From: Marinobacter fonticola
Lineage (GTDB): Bacteria > Pseudomonadota > Gammaproteobacteria > Pseudomonadales > Oleiphilaceae
Assembly (NCBI RefSeq): GCF_008122265.1
Contig: NZ_CP043042.1
Location: 930,001 to 994,000 of the forward strand
Direction of reading: 5' to 3'
Length of the DNA: 64,000 bases
Shown here: positions 11,501-22,761 of the stretch, piece after piece
How positions within the stretch are numbered: the first letter of the stretch is position 1
Layout: every line of letters begins with the position of its first letter
The notes under the pieces: model-generated
The model's input: the letters and a program-made list of their open reading frames with translations, nothing else
What the model was told of the DNA's origin: nothing
Database searches by the model: none
Position numbers and translations under genes: made by a program

Positions 11501-13024
11501 TCGATTGAAGATCTGGCGCAGCTGATTTTCGATCTCAAGCAGGTTAACCCGAAAGCGCTGGTCTCGGTAAAGCTGGTATCCGAGCCGGGTGTGGGCACGA
11601 TTGCCGCCGGTGTGGCTAAGGCCTATGCCGACCTGATCACCATTTCCGGCTACGACGGCGGGACGGCCGCCAGTCCGCTGACATCCATCCGTTACGCGGG
11701 TTCGCCGTGGGAACTCGGTCTGAGCGAAGCGCAGCAGGCGCTGCGTTCCAACGATCTGCGCGGCAAGGTGCGGCTGCAAACCGATGGTGGCCTCAAGACA
11801 GGCCTGGATGTGGTGAAGGCGGCGATCCTGGGCGCGGAAAGTTTTGGTTTCGGAACGACGCCGATGGTTGCTTTGGGCTGTAAGTACCTACGCATCTGTC
11901 ACCTCAACAACTGTGCGACCGGTGTGGCGACGCAGAATGAGCGTCTGCGGGAAGATCACTTCAAGGGTACGGTTGAAATGGCGATGAACTTCTTCCGCTT
12001 TGTGGCGGAAGAAACCCGGGAGTGGATGGCGAAGCTAGGCGTGACCAACCTGGAAGAGCTGGTGGGCCGGACTGACTTGCTGGAGGCGCTGCCGGGCGAT
12101 ACGCCGCGCCAGAAGAATCTGGACTTGAGCCCCATTCTGGGCAACGACCTGATTCCCGCGGACAAGCCGCATACGTGCCAGGTCGAGCGCAACGAGCCCT
12201 TCGACCAGGGCCAGCTCGCCGAGCAAATGGTCAGCGATGTCAGCGAGGCCATTACCCACAAGTCCGGCGGCACCTGGCAGTATCGGGTGACCAACTGCGA
12301 CCGCTCCATCGGCGCACGGATTTCCGGCGAGATTGCCGATAACCACGGCAATCAAGGCATGGCGGCTTCGCCGATTACCCTGGAGTTGACGGGTACAGCC
12401 GGACAGAGCTTTGGCGTCTGGAACGTCGGCGGTCTGAACCTGGTCCTTGAGGGCGATGCCAACGATTACGTTGGTAAGGGGATGACGGGCGGTAAACTGG
12501 TGGTTCGTCCGCCTCGGGAAAGTAATTTCAAGACGCAGGAAACGTCGATCATCGGCAACACCTGTCTCTATGGTGCCACCGGTGGCCAGCTGTTTGCCGC
12601 TGGCACCGCCGGTGAGCGCTTTGGTGTCCGTAACTCCGGTGCCCATGCAGTCGTCGAAGGTGTCGGTGACCACTGCTGTGAGTACATGACCGGCGGTCTG
12701 GTCACTGTTCTCGGCCATACCGGGCATAATTTCGGCGCCGGTATGACCGGCGGCTTCGCCTATGTTCTGGACCAGAAGAACACCTTTGTCGACAAGTACA
12801 ACCACGAGCTGGTGGAAATCCAGCGTATTGCTAGCGAAGATATGGAGCCGTACCGTAACCACCTTCGCAGTGTTATCCGGGAGCATGTGACTGAGACCCA
12901 AAGCGAATGGGCAGAGCACATTCTCGACAATTTCGATGATTACATCGGTCGTTTCTGGCTGGTCAAACCGAAGGCGGCAAGTCTGCGGACGTTGTTGGCC
13001 AGCACCCGCGCCCGTCCGGAATAA
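8576..13024 (+). CDS. gltB: Glutamate synthase (NADPH) large subunit
   Basis: GltB is the alpha subunit of glutamate synthase: it releases ammonia from glutamine and adds it to 2-oxoglutarate. The 1482-residue protein begins [11 protein letters not shown] and has a short propeptide before the catalytic N-terminal nucleophile Cys in [13 protein letters not shown]. The class II glutaminase domain (about 13-430) is followed by the central and FMN-binding synthase domains ([24 protein letters not shown]). The 3Fe-4S cysteines are at about 1102, 1108 and 1113 ([12 protein letters not shown]), and the C-terminal part is the glycine-rich GXGXG beta-helix. I chose ATG 8576 (ATG 8579 follows) because the active Cys must lie near the N-terminus; an upstream in-frame ATG at 8513 is less likely. 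Confidence 0.97.
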   Translation: MMTGLYHPSEFRDNCGFGLIAHMKGEASHKLLQTAIESLTCMTHRGGIAADGKTGDGCGLLLQKPDAFLRKAAQRSFGKKLGELYGVGMIFLDQDEKKAERGRKTLEKHLVEQGLEVAGWREVPTESDCLGPMALDCLPRIEQVFVEPAGKGEREFAISLFLSRRHTEREMADDAEFYICSLSHKTLAYKGLMMPSDLPTFYKDLGDPDLHTAICVFHQRFSTNTMPRWPLAQPFRFLAHNGEINTVEGNRNWAIARASKFKSDELPDLQTLQPLVNRTGSDSSSMDNMLEILLAGGVDLFRAVRMMIPPAWQNVDTMDSDLRAFYEYNSMHMEPWDGPAGIVLSDGRHAVCMLDRNGLRPARWVITKDDFITLASEIGTYSYKPEDVVAKGRVGPGQILAIDTESGEVLHTHDVDSRLKNSQPYKRWLRENALRVEATLNQDTPEFKLMESDDLKIHQKMFHVSFEERDQVLRPLAENGQEAVGSMGDDTPMAVLSSRVRHVADYFRQKFAQVTNPAIDPLRESIVMSLETCLGAERNVFEETPDHANRIILSTPVLSPAKFLKIESNDRPGFEVARIRMSYRPELGLKQAVEAVCAEAEQAVRNGKVLLILSDKDLKEGELPVNALMATGAVHHHLVNKGLRCDSNLIVETGWARDSHQFAVLFGFGATAVYPYLSYQLLNDLIRTGEVMMDPIEAKNNYRKGINKGLLKILSKMGISTITSYRGAQLFEAIGLAEEVVDLCFPGVPSRIKGATFYDFQQDQALLASTAWKPRKPINQGGLLKYVHGQEYHAFNPDVVNTLQRAVIDGDYGIYREYAGLVNERPVATLRDLLGFKPGIKAVELDTVEPVEKIFPRFDSAAMSLGALSPEAHEALAMAMNTLGGRSNSGEGGEDPARYGTDRRSKIKQVASGRFGVTAQYLRSADVMQIKVAQGAKPGEGGQLPGGKVNELIARLRYSVPGVTLISPPPHHDIYSIEDLAQLIFDLKQVNPKALVSVKLVSEPGVGTIAAGVAKAYADLITISGYDGGTAASPLTSIRYAGSPWELGLSEAQQALRSNDLRGKVRLQTDGGLKTGLDVVKAAILGAESFGFGTTPMVALGCKYLRICHLNNCATGVATQNERLREDHFKGTVEMAMNFFRFVAEETREWMAKLGVTNLEELVGRTDLLEALPGDTPRQKNLDLSPILGNDLIPADKPHTCQVERNEPFDQGQLAEQMVSDVSEAITHKSGGTWQYRVTNCDRSIGARISGEIADNHGNQGMAASPITLELTGTAGQSFGVWNVGGLNLVLEGDANDYVGKGMTGGKLVVRPPRESNFKTQETSIIGNTCLYGATGGQLFAAGTAGERFGVRNSGAHAVVEGVGDHCCEYMTGGLVTVLGHTGHNFGAGMTGGFAYVLDQKNTFVDKYNHELVEIQRIASEDMEPYRNHLRSVIREHVTETQSEWAEHILDNFDDYIGRFWLVKPKAASLRTLLASTRARPE

Positions 13025-13061
13025 GGGCGCGCTGAAACGAACCTTCCAGCATCGAAATTGA

Positions 13062-14512
<1,451 letters not shown>

Positions 14513-14567
14513 CATTGTACCCGGATGCCCGAGAAGAGCCTGAAATGTTCCTGATAACGAGAGCAGT

Positions 14568-15632
14568 ATGACAGAACTCAAGAATGACCGGTTGCTGCGG
14601 GCACTGCAGCGCCAGCCCGTGGACCGGACCCCTGTCTGGATGATGCGTCAGGCAGGGCGTTACCTCCCCGAGTACCGGGCCGCCCGAGCCAAGGCCGGCG
14701 ATTTCCTGAGCCTGTGTAAGAACACCGAACTGGCGTGCGAGGTCACCTTGCAGCCGCTTGAGCGTTACCCTCTCGATGCGGCCATCCTGTTCTCGGATAT
14801 TCTCACGATTCCCGATGCGATGGGGCTCGGGCTCTACTTCGAAACAGGCGAAGGGCCCAAGTTCCGCAACACGGTTCGTTCAGCGGCTGATGTCGAGGCA
14901 TTGCCGGCCCTCAAGGCGGAAACGGATCTGGGCTATGTCATGTCAGCCGTGTCGGCCATTCGCGGCGCCCTCGCGGGCCGGGTTCCGCTGATTGGGTTTT
15001 CCGGTAGCCCCTGGACTTTAGCGACCTATATGGTTGAAGGGAGCTCCTCCAAGGACTTTCGCGAAGCCAAGCGTCTGATGTACAGCGAGCCCCAGGTCAT
15101 GCATGCGCTTCTGGATAAGCTCGCTGTAGCGGTGACCGACTACCTGAATGCCCAGATTCGCGCCGGAGCACAGGCGGTGCAGATTTTCGATACTTGGGGT
15201 GGCACATTATCCAGCTGGGCCTATGCCGAGTTTTCGCTGGCCTACATGAAAAAGATTGTTGACGGGTTGATTCGTCAACAGGATGGACGCTACGTCCCGG
15301 TGGTTCTGTTTACCAAGAACGGCGGTCAATGGCTGGAATCGATGGCCGATACCGGCGCCGACGCCCTTGGCCTGGATTGGACGACGGATATCGGTCATGC
15401 CCGTGCTCGAGTCGGCGACCGGGTTGCCCTACAGGGCAATATGGACCCTTCGATGCTGTATGCGCCGCCCGAACGGATCCGCCAGGAGGTGGCTGACATT
15501 CTGGCGCGGTTTGGCGAGGGTAGTGGTCACATTTTCAATCTCGGTCACGGCATCACGCCGGATGTGGATCCGGCACACGCGGGAGCCTTCATCGAAGCGG
15601 TATGTGAGCTAAGTGGGGCCTATCACGGCTGA
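14568..15632 (+). CDS. hemE: Uroporphyrinogen decarboxylase
   Basis: HemE removes the four acetate carboxyl groups of uroporphyrinogen III to give coproporphyrinogen III in heme synthesis. The 354-residue length is standard. The N-terminal signature [17 protein letters not shown] carries the substrate-binding arginines, and the second signature [16 protein letters not shown] and the conserved Asp in [12 protein letters not shown] are present. The late [10 protein letters not shown] motif is also intact. The position after gltBD, 69 bases away, is common in pseudomonads. Confidence 0.97.
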   Translation: MTELKNDRLLRALQRQPVDRTPVWMMRQAGRYLPEYRAARAKAGDFLSLCKNTELACEVTLQPLERYPLDAAILFSDILTIPDAMGLGLYFETGEGPKFRNTVRSAADVEALPALKAETDLGYVMSAVSAIRGALAGRVPLIGFSGSPWTLATYMVEGSSSKDFREAKRLMYSEPQVMHALLDKLAVAVTDYLNAQIRAGAQAVQIFDTWGGTLSSWAYAEFSLAYMKKIVDGLIRQQDGRYVPVVLFTKNGGQWLESMADTGADALGLDWTTDIGHARARVGDRVALQGNMDPSMLYAPPERIRQEVADILARFGEGSGHIFNLGHGITPDVDPAHAGAFIEAVCELSGAYHG

Positions 15633-15674
15633 AGCGCCCAGCGTCAAGCGTGGGCGAGCGCCCCTGGGTGATGC

Positions 15675-15704
15675 TTGGAAGCGGCGGCAGAACAGCGCTA
15701 TAGT
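15675..15704 (+). promoter_or_regulatory. Predicted sigma-70 promoter of the PilZ gene
   Basis: TTGGAA (4 of 6) and TATAGT (5 of 6) are separated by 18 bases, about 65 bases ahead of the GTG start of the PilZ-domain gene. Confidence 0.4.
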
Positions 15705-15770
15705 AAGTTCTGTTACAGTGCGAGTTCATGTTTCATTTGATATGAGTTAAGAACGAAAGGTCGCGCCAGC

Positions 15771-16145
15771 GTGAATGAAGGCAAGTCGTTAGATCGTCGC
15801 CGGTTTGAGAGAATTCTCTTCGATGCTCCGTGTGAGTTGCACTCGGGCGATAGCGTATGGCCATCCCATGTGCTGGATATCTCCATGAAGGGCGTTTTGG
15901 TCAAGCGTCCCGCCGGCTGGGAAGATCCTTTAAATCAGCCTTTTGAAGTTACCATCCATCTCAACGACCGCGACACCGGCATCGTGATGGCGGTCGAACT
16001 GCGTCATGTTGAAGACGATCACCTGGGCTTCAAGTGCCGGTACATTGATATTGAAAGCGCCTCGCACCTCAAACGTTTGGTGGAGTTGAATCTCGGCGAC
16101 CCGGCCTTGCTGGATCGGGAGTTACGCTACCTCGACGGTGCTTGA
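15771..16145 (+). CDS. PilZ-domain protein, probable cyclic-di-GMP effector
   Basis: This is a small 124-residue protein consisting of one PilZ domain. Both parts of the c-di-GMP binding signature are visible: the RxxxR-type RRRFER at about residues 7-12 and the D/NxSxxG motif DISMKG at about 37-42, with the usual spacing. A cytoplasmic c-di-GMP receptor is therefore likely, but its output is unknown. It is not PilZ of the pilus operon, which lacks these residues in pseudomonads. The start is GTG (no in-frame ATG nearby), with AAAGG upstream. It stands alone between hemE and the minus-strand radA. Confidence 0.8.
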   Translation: MNEGKSLDRRRFERILFDAPCELHSGDSVWPSHVLDISMKGVLVKRPAGWEDPLNQPFEVTIHLNDRDTGIVMAVELRHVEDDHLGFKCRYIDIESASHLKRLVELNLGDPALLDRELRYLDGA

Positions 16146-16175
16146 GAATGCGATCAACGTAAGCCCGGTAATACC

Positions 16176-16252
16176 GTAGGGTGGGCTGACGAAGGAAGCC
16201 CAATATAATGATTGGCGATCGGGGCGTTGGGCTTCGCAAGCTCAACCCAGCC
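16176..16252. repeat. Imperfect palindromic intergenic repeat (REP-like)
   Basis: Two inverted arms flank a short AT-rich centre: the left arm runs from GTAGGGTGGGCTGACG to AAGCCCAA (16176-16203), the right arm from GTTGGGCTTCGC to CTCAACCCAGCC (16226-16252). Elements of this wording (GTAGGGTGGGC...AAGCCCAAC) recur between genes of many proteobacteria as small palindromic repeats. Only one copy is seen in this window. Confidence 0.6.
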
Positions 16253-16320
16253 AACATTTTTTTCGCTGCTCAACCACCGCCCCGGCGAGGGGAAGTTCTG
16301 TACGTCAATTGACAGTATCG

Positions 16321-17706
16321 CTAATGGGCCAGATCCAGTAGCGCATCCAGCGCTTCGCTCAGTTTCGTCACCGGAATAATGTTCATATTGGCAATCGGCT
16401 TTCTAGGGACATTGGCCTTAGGCACCACGGCCCGGGTAAAGCCATGCTTTGATGCCTCGTAAATCCGCTCCTGTCCGCTAGGTACCGGGCGGATCTCGCC
16501 TGAGAGTCCCACTTCCCCAAAAATGACAAGGTCCTGCGGCAAGGCTTTGTCCCGGAAAGAAGAAACGACGGCGGCCAGCAATGCCAGATCGGCACTGGTT
16601 TCACTGACCTTAACCCCACCCACCACATTGACGAAGACGTCCTGATCGGCGCAGTGCATGCCCCCATGCCGATGCAAGACAGCGAGCAGCATGGCTAAGC
16701 GGTTCTGATCCAGGCCTACGGCAACTCGGCGGGGATAGCTACCTTGGGCCACATCCACCAAGGCTTGAATTTCGACCAGCATGGGCCGGGTGCCTTCCCA
16801 GACCACCATCACCACGCTGCCCGGGGCCGCCTCGTCGCCACGGTTGAGGAAGATGGCACTCGGGTTCTTCACTTCTTTCAGGCCCTGTTCGAGCATGGCG
16901 AACACGCCCAGCTCGTTGACGGCGCCAAACCGGTTCTTGATGCCGCGTAGGGTGCGGAACCGGCTATCGCTGGAGCCTTCCAGCAGGATGGAGCAGTCGA
17001 TCATGTGTTCCAGTACCTTGGGGCCGGCCAGGCTGCCGTCCTTGGTGACGTGCCCAACCAGGAACAGGATGGTGCCGGTTTGCTTGGCAAAGCGTGTCAG
17101 GTAGGCAGCACTCTCTCGCACCTGCGAAACGCTGCCCGGTGCGGATTCAACCTCACTGATGTGCATCACCTGGATACTGTCGACCACCAATATGCGTGGC
17201 TTCTCCGCTTCGGCGATCTGGAGGATGCGCTCGACACTTGTTTCCGAGAGCATTTTCAAGTCTTTGGTAGGAACGCCCAGGCGCTTCGCGCGTAAAGCGA
17301 CCTGCTGTAGCGACTCCTCGCCAGTTACGTAGAGCGCCGGGAGCTGGGCAGCCAAGTGGCATACGGTCTGCAGCAAGAGCGTACTCTTGCCGGCGCCCGG
17401 ATGGCCGCCCATCAGGATGGCCGAGCCTTCCACCAGCCCGCCGCCCAGCACGCGGTCCAGCTCTTTCATGCCGGAACTGACGCGGGGTTGCTCGGCCAGA
17501 TTGATTGAATCCAGTGACTGCACGCCGGTCAGGCTGCCGGCAAAGCCCTCGAAACGGGCGCCCCTATGGCCGACGTTACCCGGAGCGCTAACGCCACGCA
17601 CCTCGCTAATGGTGTTCCAGGCGTTACAGGCCGAGCATTGGCCTTGCCATTTCGAATAATCGGCACCGCATTCGGTGCATACGTAGGCGATCTTGGTCTT
17701 TGCCAT
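16321..17706 (-). CDS. radA: RadA, DNA repair/recombination ATPase
   Basis: RadA is a RecA-like ATPase that promotes branch migration in recombinational repair. The 461-residue protein starts with a zinc finger (CTECG...CSACN, residues 10-31), then a RecA-type core with Walker A GGHPGAGKST near residue 100 and the RadA-specific KNRFG motif (GIKNRFGAVNELG). It ends with a Lon-protease-like domain (about 300-461). The finger, the core and the KNRFG motif separate it from RecA. It is encoded opposite to the neighbouring hemE/PilZ genes, 75 bases downstream of ettA. Confidence 0.96.
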   Translation of the reverse strand: MAKTKIAYVCTECGADYSKWQGQCSACNAWNTISEVRGVSAPGNVGHRGARFEGFAGSLTGVQSLDSINLAEQPRVSSGMKELDRVLGGGLVEGSAILMGGHPGAGKSTLLLQTVCHLAAQLPALYVTGEESLQQVALRAKRLGVPTKDLKMLSETSVERILQIAEAEKPRILVVDSIQVMHISEVESAPGSVSQVRESAAYLTRFAKQTGTILFLVGHVTKDGSLAGPKVLEHMIDCSILLEGSSDSRFRTLRGIKNRFGAVNELGVFAMLEQGLKEVKNPSAIFLNRGDEAAPGSVVMVVWEGTRPMLVEIQALVDVAQGSYPRRVAVGLDQNRLAMLLAVLHRHGGMHCADQDVFVNVVGGVKVSETSADLALLAAVVSSFRDKALPQDLVIFGEVGLSGEIRPVPSGQERIYEASKHGFTRAVVPKANVPRKPIANMNIIPVTKLSEALDALLDLAH

Positions 17707-17781
17707 TGTTGCTCGACAGGCTGGTGGTTGGGGAAGAAGGAAGGCGCGGGCGGTCGGATGCGAACAGCCGCCCGCCGGCGG

Positions 17782-19443
17782 TCAGGCCAGTTTCTTATAC
17801 TTCATGCGCTGAGGCACCATCGCGGAATCGCCTTTGCGCTTGCGGTGATCTTCGTCGTATTCATAGAAGTTACCTTCGAAGAACACGACCTCTCCGTCAT
17901 CCTCAAAGGCCAGGATATGAGTAGCCACACGGTCGAGGAACCAGCGGTCGTGCGAGATCACTAACGCCGCGCCGGGGAAGTTGAGCAGCGCGTCTTCCAG
18001 AGCACGCAGGGTTTCCACGTCCAGATCGTTGGTGGGTTCGTCCAGCAACAGGACGTTGCCGCCTTCCTTCAAAAGCTTGGCTAAGTGCAGGCGGTTACGC
18101 TCGCCCCCGGAAAGATCGCCAACCCGTTTCTGCTGGTCGCTGCCCTTAAAGTTGAAGCGGCCGACATAGGCCCTGGAGGGCGTTTGATAGTTGCCGACCT
18201 GAATGAGGTCCTGGCCGTCACTCAGTTCTTCCCATACGGTCTTGGAGCCGTCCAAGTCGCGCATTTGGTCAACATAGGCGAGCTTGACGGACTCGCCGAC
18301 GGTAATGCTGCCGACATCCGGTTCGTCCTTGCCGGCGATCATGCGGAACAGGGTGGATTTGCCCGCACCGTTGCCGCCGATAATGCCGACAATGGCGCCG
18401 GGTGGCACGCTGAAGCTAACGTTCTCGTACAGCAGGCGGTCGCCGAACGACTTGCTGATGTTGTCGACCTCGATCACCTTGTCGCCCAAGCGCGGGCCGG
18501 GTGGAATATAGAGCTCGTTGGTCTCGTTGCGTTTCTGGAAGTCCTGGGAGTTCATTTCCTCGAAGCGGGCCAGGCGAGCCTTGCTTTTGGACTGGCGGCC
18601 TTTGCTGTTACTACGGACCCACTCCAGCTCGTGCTTGATCGATTTCTGCCGGGCGGCTTCTTGCTTGGCCTCGGTCTCCAGGCGTTTCTCCTTGGCTTCC
18701 AACCATTGGCTGTAATTGCCTTCGAAGGGAATGCCATGACCGCGGTCGAGCTCGAGAATCCAGCCGGCCACGTTATCGAGGAAATAGCGGTCGTGGGTGA
18801 TCGCCACCACCGTGCCGGTGTAGTCATGCAGGAAGCGCTCAAGCCATGCCACGGATTCCGCATCGAGGTGGTTGGTGGGCTCGTCCAGTAGCAGCATGTC
18901 CGGACCGGACATCAGCAATCGGCATAGCGCCACCCGGCGGCGCTCACCACCCGAGAGTTGATCGACCTTGGTGTCCCACGCCGGCAGGCGAAGGGCGTCG
19001 GCAGCCACTTCGAGCTTGCGTTCGATGTCGTGGCCGTCTGCGGCCTGAATCAGGCTTTCCAGCTCGCCCTGCTTTTTTGCCAGGGCGTCGAAGTCGGCAT
19101 CAGGTTCAGCGTAGGCCGCATACACTTGGTCCAGTTCGGCTAACGCATTGTGGATGCTGGCGACTGCCTCGTCGACGATCTCCTTGACGGTCTTGCTTTC
19201 GTCAAGTTCGGGCTCCTGGGGTAGATAGCCGACGTTGATGCCGGGCTGAGGGCGGGCTTCGCCGATGTAATCCTGGTCGACGCCGGCCATGATGCGTAGC
19301 AGGGTCGATTTACCCGAGCCGTTGAGGCCGAGGACGCCGATCTTGGCGCCGGGGAAGAAACTCAGGGAAATATCTTTGAGGATTTCGCGCTTGGGTGGTA
19401 CCACCTTGCCCACGCGATTCATCGTATAGACGTATTGGGCCAT
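17782..19443 (-). CDS. ettA: EttA, ABC-F energy-dependent translational throttle protein
   Basis: EttA is a soluble ABC-F ATPase that binds the ribosomal E site and gates the first elongation steps according to ATP level. The 553-residue protein has two ABC cassettes with Walker A GLNGSGKST and GGNGAGKST, signatures LSGGERRRVA and LSGGERNRLH, and Walker B LLLDEPTNHLDA and LLLDEPTNDLD. A basic linker (about 240-310) lies between them. The EttA-type N-terminus MAQYVYTMNRVGKVVPPKR separates it from Uup and YheS. AAGGA nine bases upstream supports the start. Confidence 0.95.
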   Translation of the reverse strand: MAQYVYTMNRVGKVVPPKREILKDISLSFFPGAKIGVLGLNGSGKSTLLRIMAGVDQDYIGEARPQPGINVGYLPQEPELDESKTVKEIVDEAVASIHNALAELDQVYAAYAEPDADFDALAKKQGELESLIQAADGHDIERKLEVAADALRLPAWDTKVDQLSGGERRRVALCRLLMSGPDMLLLDEPTNHLDAESVAWLERFLHDYTGTVVAITHDRYFLDNVAGWILELDRGHGIPFEGNYSQWLEAKEKRLETEAKQEAARQKSIKHELEWVRSNSKGRQSKSKARLARFEEMNSQDFQKRNETNELYIPPGPRLGDKVIEVDNISKSFGDRLLYENVSFSVPPGAIVGIIGGNGAGKSTLFRMIAGKDEPDVGSITVGESVKLAYVDQMRDLDGSKTVWEELSDGQDLIQVGNYQTPSRAYVGRFNFKGSDQQKRVGDLSGGERNRLHLAKLLKEGGNVLLLDEPTNDLDVETLRALEDALLNFPGAALVISHDRWFLDRVATHILAFEDDGEVVFFEGNFYEYDEDHRKRKGDSAMVPQRMKYKKLA

Positions 19444-19752
19444 GATCCGGCAGTGTCCTTTCGAAGAGTTGTATCGAATAAATGTATCGAATGAATGTCT
19501 CGGTTGAATGGAGACGTACGGAGCGAAAACAGTAGTGGAAAGCCCCGAAAAATGTCCGACTCAGAAGGTTTCTTACGGTAGCGAAACGGGCTCGCTTTGG
19601 CAATTGGAACCCCCACCTGCCAACCCGCGCGGAAAACCCGTATCATGCGGGTTAAAAGATGATTTCGACGGGGCTTTTGGGCTAGAATACGGCCCCTTCA
19701 ATTTCCACTGATAGCAATTTTCACCGATAGCGATTACAGGGGCAGCGCATCC
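19444..19752. other. Divergent intergenic region ettA-glyA
   Basis: About 310 bases between divergent genes. Next to ettA are three tandem 13-bp repeats (listed separately). A small inverted repeat, AACCCG/CGGGTT, lies at 19635-19653. TAGAAT at 19683-19688 is a possible glyA -10 box, but without a convincing -35. Just before glyA two degenerate copies of GATAGC(A/G)ATT occur about 16 bases apart. I see no small gene. Confidence 0.5.
19470..19508. repeat. Three tandem 13-bp repeats upstream of ettA
   Basis: TGTATCGAATAAA (19470-19482), TGTATCGAATGAA (19483-19495) and the diverged TGTCTCGGTTGAA (19496-19508) follow each other without gaps, 27-65 bases ahead of the ettA start codon. The helical-turn-plus spacing suggests a regulator site or replication slippage. 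Confidence 0.7.
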
Positions 19753-21009
19753 ATGTTCAACCGTGAAATGAAAATCGCCGGCTTCGATGATGATGTCTGG
19801 AACGCCATCCAGGCCGAAAACGAACGGCAGGAAGCTCATATCGAGCTGATCGCCTCGGAAAACTACACCAGCCCGCGAGTCATGGAAGCGCAGGGGAGCG
19901 TACTGACCAACAAGTATGCCGAAGGCTACCCCGGTAAGCGTTATTACGGTGGTTGCGAGCACGTCGATGTGGTCGAAGAGCTGGCTGTTGCCCGTGCCAA
20001 AGAGCTGTTCGGCGCTGCTTATGCAAACGTTCAGCCGCACTCCGGCTCCCAGGCCAATAGTGCAGTCTACATGGCGCTGGTCAAGCCTGGCGATACCGTG
20101 TTGGGGATGAGTCTGGCCCATGGTGGTCACTTGACCCACGGCGCGTCCGTCAATTTTTCAGGCAAGATCTACAAGGCCGTCCAGTATGGCCTGAACCCGG
20201 AGACCGGCCTGATCGACTACGACGAAGTCGAGCGCTTGGCCGAAGAGCATAAGCCGAAGATGATTGTCGCCGGTTTCTCGGCCTACTCCCAGCACCTGGA
20301 TTTCGCTCGCTTCCGTGCCATCGCCGATAAGGTGGGCGCTTACCTGTTCGTGGATATGGCGCATGTCGCCGGTCTGGTGGCCGCTGGCGTCTACCCGGAT
20401 CCGGTTCCTCATGCCCATGTTGTTGCAACAACCACACACAAGACCCTGCGCGGTCCACGTGGCGGTCTGATCTTGGCTTGCGCCGACGAGGATATTCAGA
20501 AGAAGCTCAATTCCGCCGTCTTCCCCGGTGGTCAGGGCGGGCCGCTGATGCATGTGATCGCAGCCAAGGCCGTATGCTTCAAGGAAGCCATGGGCGATGA
20601 GTTCCGTGATTACCAGAAGCAGGTGGTCAAGAACGCTCAGGTTATGGCCAGCGTCTTTATCGACCGCGGTTACGATGTGGTTTCCGGCGGTACCGAAAAT
20701 CATCTTTTCCTGGTCAGCTTGATCAAGCAGGATATCACCGGAAAAGACGCCGATGCCGCACTGGGCAAGGCCCATATTACGGTTAACAAGAACGCGGTTC
20801 CCAACGACCCGCGTTCGCCGTTCGTCACCTCCGGCTTGCGTCTCGGTACGCCGGCCGTAACCACCCGTGGTTTTGGCGAAGGTGAGTGTCGGGAGCTTGC
20901 CGGCTGGATGTGCGACATCCTGGATGACCTCGAGAACGAAGACACCATTAACCGGGTACGCGAGCAGGTTCAATCTCTGTGTGAGCGTTTCCCTGTATAC
21001 ACCGGCTGA
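19753..21009 (+). CDS. glyA: Serine hydroxymethyltransferase
   Basis: GlyA interconverts serine and glycine with tetrahydrofolate and supplies one-carbon units. The 418-residue protein is full length. The PLP-lysine lies in [13 protein letters not shown], and the folate/active-site blocks [34 protein letters not shown] and [13 protein letters not shown] are intact. It is followed by nrdR after 58 bases, an arrangement shared with many gammaproteobacteria. Confidence 0.98.
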   Translation: MFNREMKIAGFDDDVWNAIQAENERQEAHIELIASENYTSPRVMEAQGSVLTNKYAEGYPGKRYYGGCEHVDVVEELAVARAKELFGAAYANVQPHSGSQANSAVYMALVKPGDTVLGMSLAHGGHLTHGASVNFSGKIYKAVQYGLNPETGLIDYDEVERLAEEHKPKMIVAGFSAYSQHLDFARFRAIADKVGAYLFVDMAHVAGLVAAGVYPDPVPHAHVVATTTHKTLRGPRGGLILACADEDIQKKLNSAVFPGGQGGPLMHVIAAKAVCFKEAMGDEFRDYQKQVVKNAQVMASVFIDRGYDVVSGGTENHLFLVSLIKQDITGKDADAALGKAHITVNKNAVPNDPRSPFVTSGLRLGTPAVTTRGFGEGECRELAGWMCDILDDLENEDTINRVREQVQSLCERFPVYTG

Positions 21010-21045
21010 AGCCGCTTGAGTTGAGGGGCTTCAGCCGAGGCCCCT
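21004..21045 (+). promoter_or_regulatory. Two overlapping, mutually exclusive stem-loops between glyA and nrdR
   Basis: GGCTGAAG (21004-21011, over the glyA stop) can pair with CTTCAGCC (21029-21036), while AGGGGC (21024-21029) can pair with GCCCCT (21040-21045). The two stems share bases, so only one can form. Neither has a T tract, so they are not ordinary terminators. Confidence 0.4.
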
Positions 21046-21067
21046 GATCGGTTCCGGAGCAAACGAC

Positions 21068-21586
21068 ATGCACTGTCCCTTTTGCGGAGAGGCGGATACC
21101 AAGGTGATCGACTCCCGGCTGGTGGCCGAAGGCGACCAGGTGCGGCGCCGTCGTGAGTGCCTGTCCTGTAAGGAGCGTTTTACCACCTTTGAGTCTGCCG
21201 AGCTGGTGATGCCTCGGGTGGTAAAGCAGGACGGCACGCGTCAGCCGTTCGATGAGGACAAGCTGCGCTCGGGCCTCATGAAGGCTCTTGAGAAACGGCC
21301 GGTCAGTATCGAGGAAATCGATGCGGCTCTGAATCGCATTAAGTTCCGCGTGCGGTCTCGGGGCGAGCGGGAGATAAAGTCCATGGAGCTGGGGGAAGAG
21401 GTCATGACCGAATTGCGCCAGCTCGACAAGGTGGCCTATGTGAGGTTTGCTTCCGTCTACCGCAGTTTTCAGGATATCAATGAGTTCAAGGAAGAGATCG
21501 AGCGCCTCAGCGCCAATATGGGCGATAAAGCTGATCCGGTGGATGTCGCCAAGGCGCTGACAACTCCGGGTAAATCCAAGGGCTGA
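21068..21586 (+). CDS. nrdR: NrdR, transcriptional repressor of ribonucleotide reductase genes
   Basis: NrdR senses ATP/dATP through an ATP-cone and represses nrd operons by binding NrdR boxes. The 172-residue protein has an N-terminal zinc ribbon (CPFCG at residues 3-7, CLSCKERF around 31-38) and an ATP-cone (about 49-139) with [15 protein letters not shown]. The C-terminal tail (about 150-172) is somewhat longer than the usual 150-160 residues. GGAG lies upstream of the ATG. It heads the riboflavin cluster, the standard nrdR-ribD arrangement. Confidence 0.96.
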   Translation: MHCPFCGEADTKVIDSRLVAEGDQVRRRRECLSCKERFTTFESAELVMPRVVKQDGTRQPFDEDKLRSGLMKALEKRPVSIEEIDAALNRIKFRVRSRGEREIKSMELGEEVMTELRQLDKVAYVRFASVYRSFQDINEFKEEIERLSANMGDKADPVDVAKALTTPGKSKG

Positions 21587-21597
21587 AGGGCGGCGTC

Positions 21598-22761
21598 TTG
21601 AGTTCTGCAAGCCGGCAAACCGACATTGATGTGGCGATGATGGCGCGGGCGGTCCAGCTTGCCTGGCGCGGTCGCTACTCCACGCATCCCAATCCGCGGG
21701 TCGGTTGCGTGATCAGCCGTCAAAACGAAATTGTTGGCGAGGGCTGGCATGAACGGGCGGGTGAGCCTCATGCCGAAGTGCATGCCCTCCAGGCTGCTGG
21801 CTCAAGCGCGCGTGGAGCGACTGCATATGTGACGCTGGAGCCCTGCAGCCATTACGGCCGAACGCCCCCGTGCGCCGAGGCTTTGGTCGATGCGGGTATT
21901 GCTCGCGTGGTGATGGCGATGACCGATCCCAACCCGGCCGTTTCCGGGCGTGGACTGAAGCACCTTGGAGACGCGGGTATCGACGTCGTGCAGGGTGTTT
22001 TGGGCGCGGAGGCGGAAAAACTCAATCCGGGCTTCCTTAAACGTATGCGGACCGGTCGTCCTTTTTTCCGTATCAAAGTGGCGACAAGCCTGGATGGGCG
22101 TACGGCGATGGCCTCAGGCGAAAGCCAGTGGGTCACCGGGCCGGCCGCACGGCGCGATGTCCAGCGTCTGCGTGCCATGAGTGCGGCGATTGTCACGGGT
22201 ATCGGCACGGTGTTGGCCGATGATCCGTCGCTGACCGTTCGCCCTGGCGAGATGGGGGGGCTGGACGACGCGGTGCCGCCGGGCGATCAACCGCCTCGAA
22301 TCATCCTGGACCGCCTCTTGCGCACGCCGCCTGTAGCGCGAATCCTCGCTCAGGGGCCCGTCTGGATTGTCTGCGATTCGGATTGTCTTGAATCGGCAGA
22401 GGCCGACAAACTGCGCGCCGCTGGCGCCACACTGTATGGCGTACCCGTGGTGGACCGGCGCCTTGATCTCGATGCGGTGGCACAGGTTTTGGCCGACGCC
22501 GGCTTGAACGAAGTTCTGGTTGAGGCGGGCCCCATGCTCTCCGGCGCCTTTGTCGCTGCGGGCCTGGCGGATGAGCTCTGGCTCTACCAAGCGCCGGTTT
22601 TTCTCGGCAGCGATGGAATGCCCACCGTGACCCTGGCCATCTCCCGGATGGCCGACCGGAAAATATGGACGGTTCATGAACGTCGCCAGATTGGCGACGA
22701 CCAACGTCTGATCCTTGTCCCCGAAAATCCCTCGTCCGGACAGCTGTCAGGGGCGTATTGA
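21598..22761 (+). CDS. ribD: RibD, bifunctional pyrimidine deaminase/reductase of riboflavin synthesis
   Basis: RibD deaminates and then reduces the pyrimidine product of GTP cyclohydrolase II. The N-terminal deaminase (about 10-155) shows the zinc signature HAEVHAL and PCSHYGRTPPC. The C-terminal reductase (about 155-380) has KVATSLDGRTAMASGESQWV and the EAGPMLSGAF segment. The start is TTG at 21598, nine bases after GAAGG; a later ATG (21634) would remove part of the deaminase. It lies 11 bases after nrdR. Confidence 0.94.
   Translation: MSSASRQTDIDVAMMARAVQLAWRGRYSTHPNPRVGCVISRQNEIVGEGWHERAGEPHAEVHALQAAGSSARGATAYVTLEPCSHYGRTPPCAEALVDAGIARVVMAMTDPNPAVSGRGLKHLGDAGIDVVQGVLGAEAEKLNPGFLKRMRTGRPFFRIKVATSLDGRTAMASGESQWVTGPAARRDVQRLRAMSAAIVTGIGTVLADDPSLTVRPGEMGGLDDAVPPGDQPPRIILDRLLRTPPVARILAQGPVWIVCDSDCLESAEADKLRAAGATLYGVPVVDRRLDLDAVAQVLADAGLNEVLVEAGPMLSGAFVAAGLADELWLYQAPVFLGSDGMPTVTLAISRMADRKIWTVHERRQIGDDQRLILVPENPSSGQLSGAY

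Noticed and set aside
20158..20973. 271-codon minus-strand frame opposite glyA
   Set aside because: Shadow of glyA; no initiation signal and low-complexity composition.
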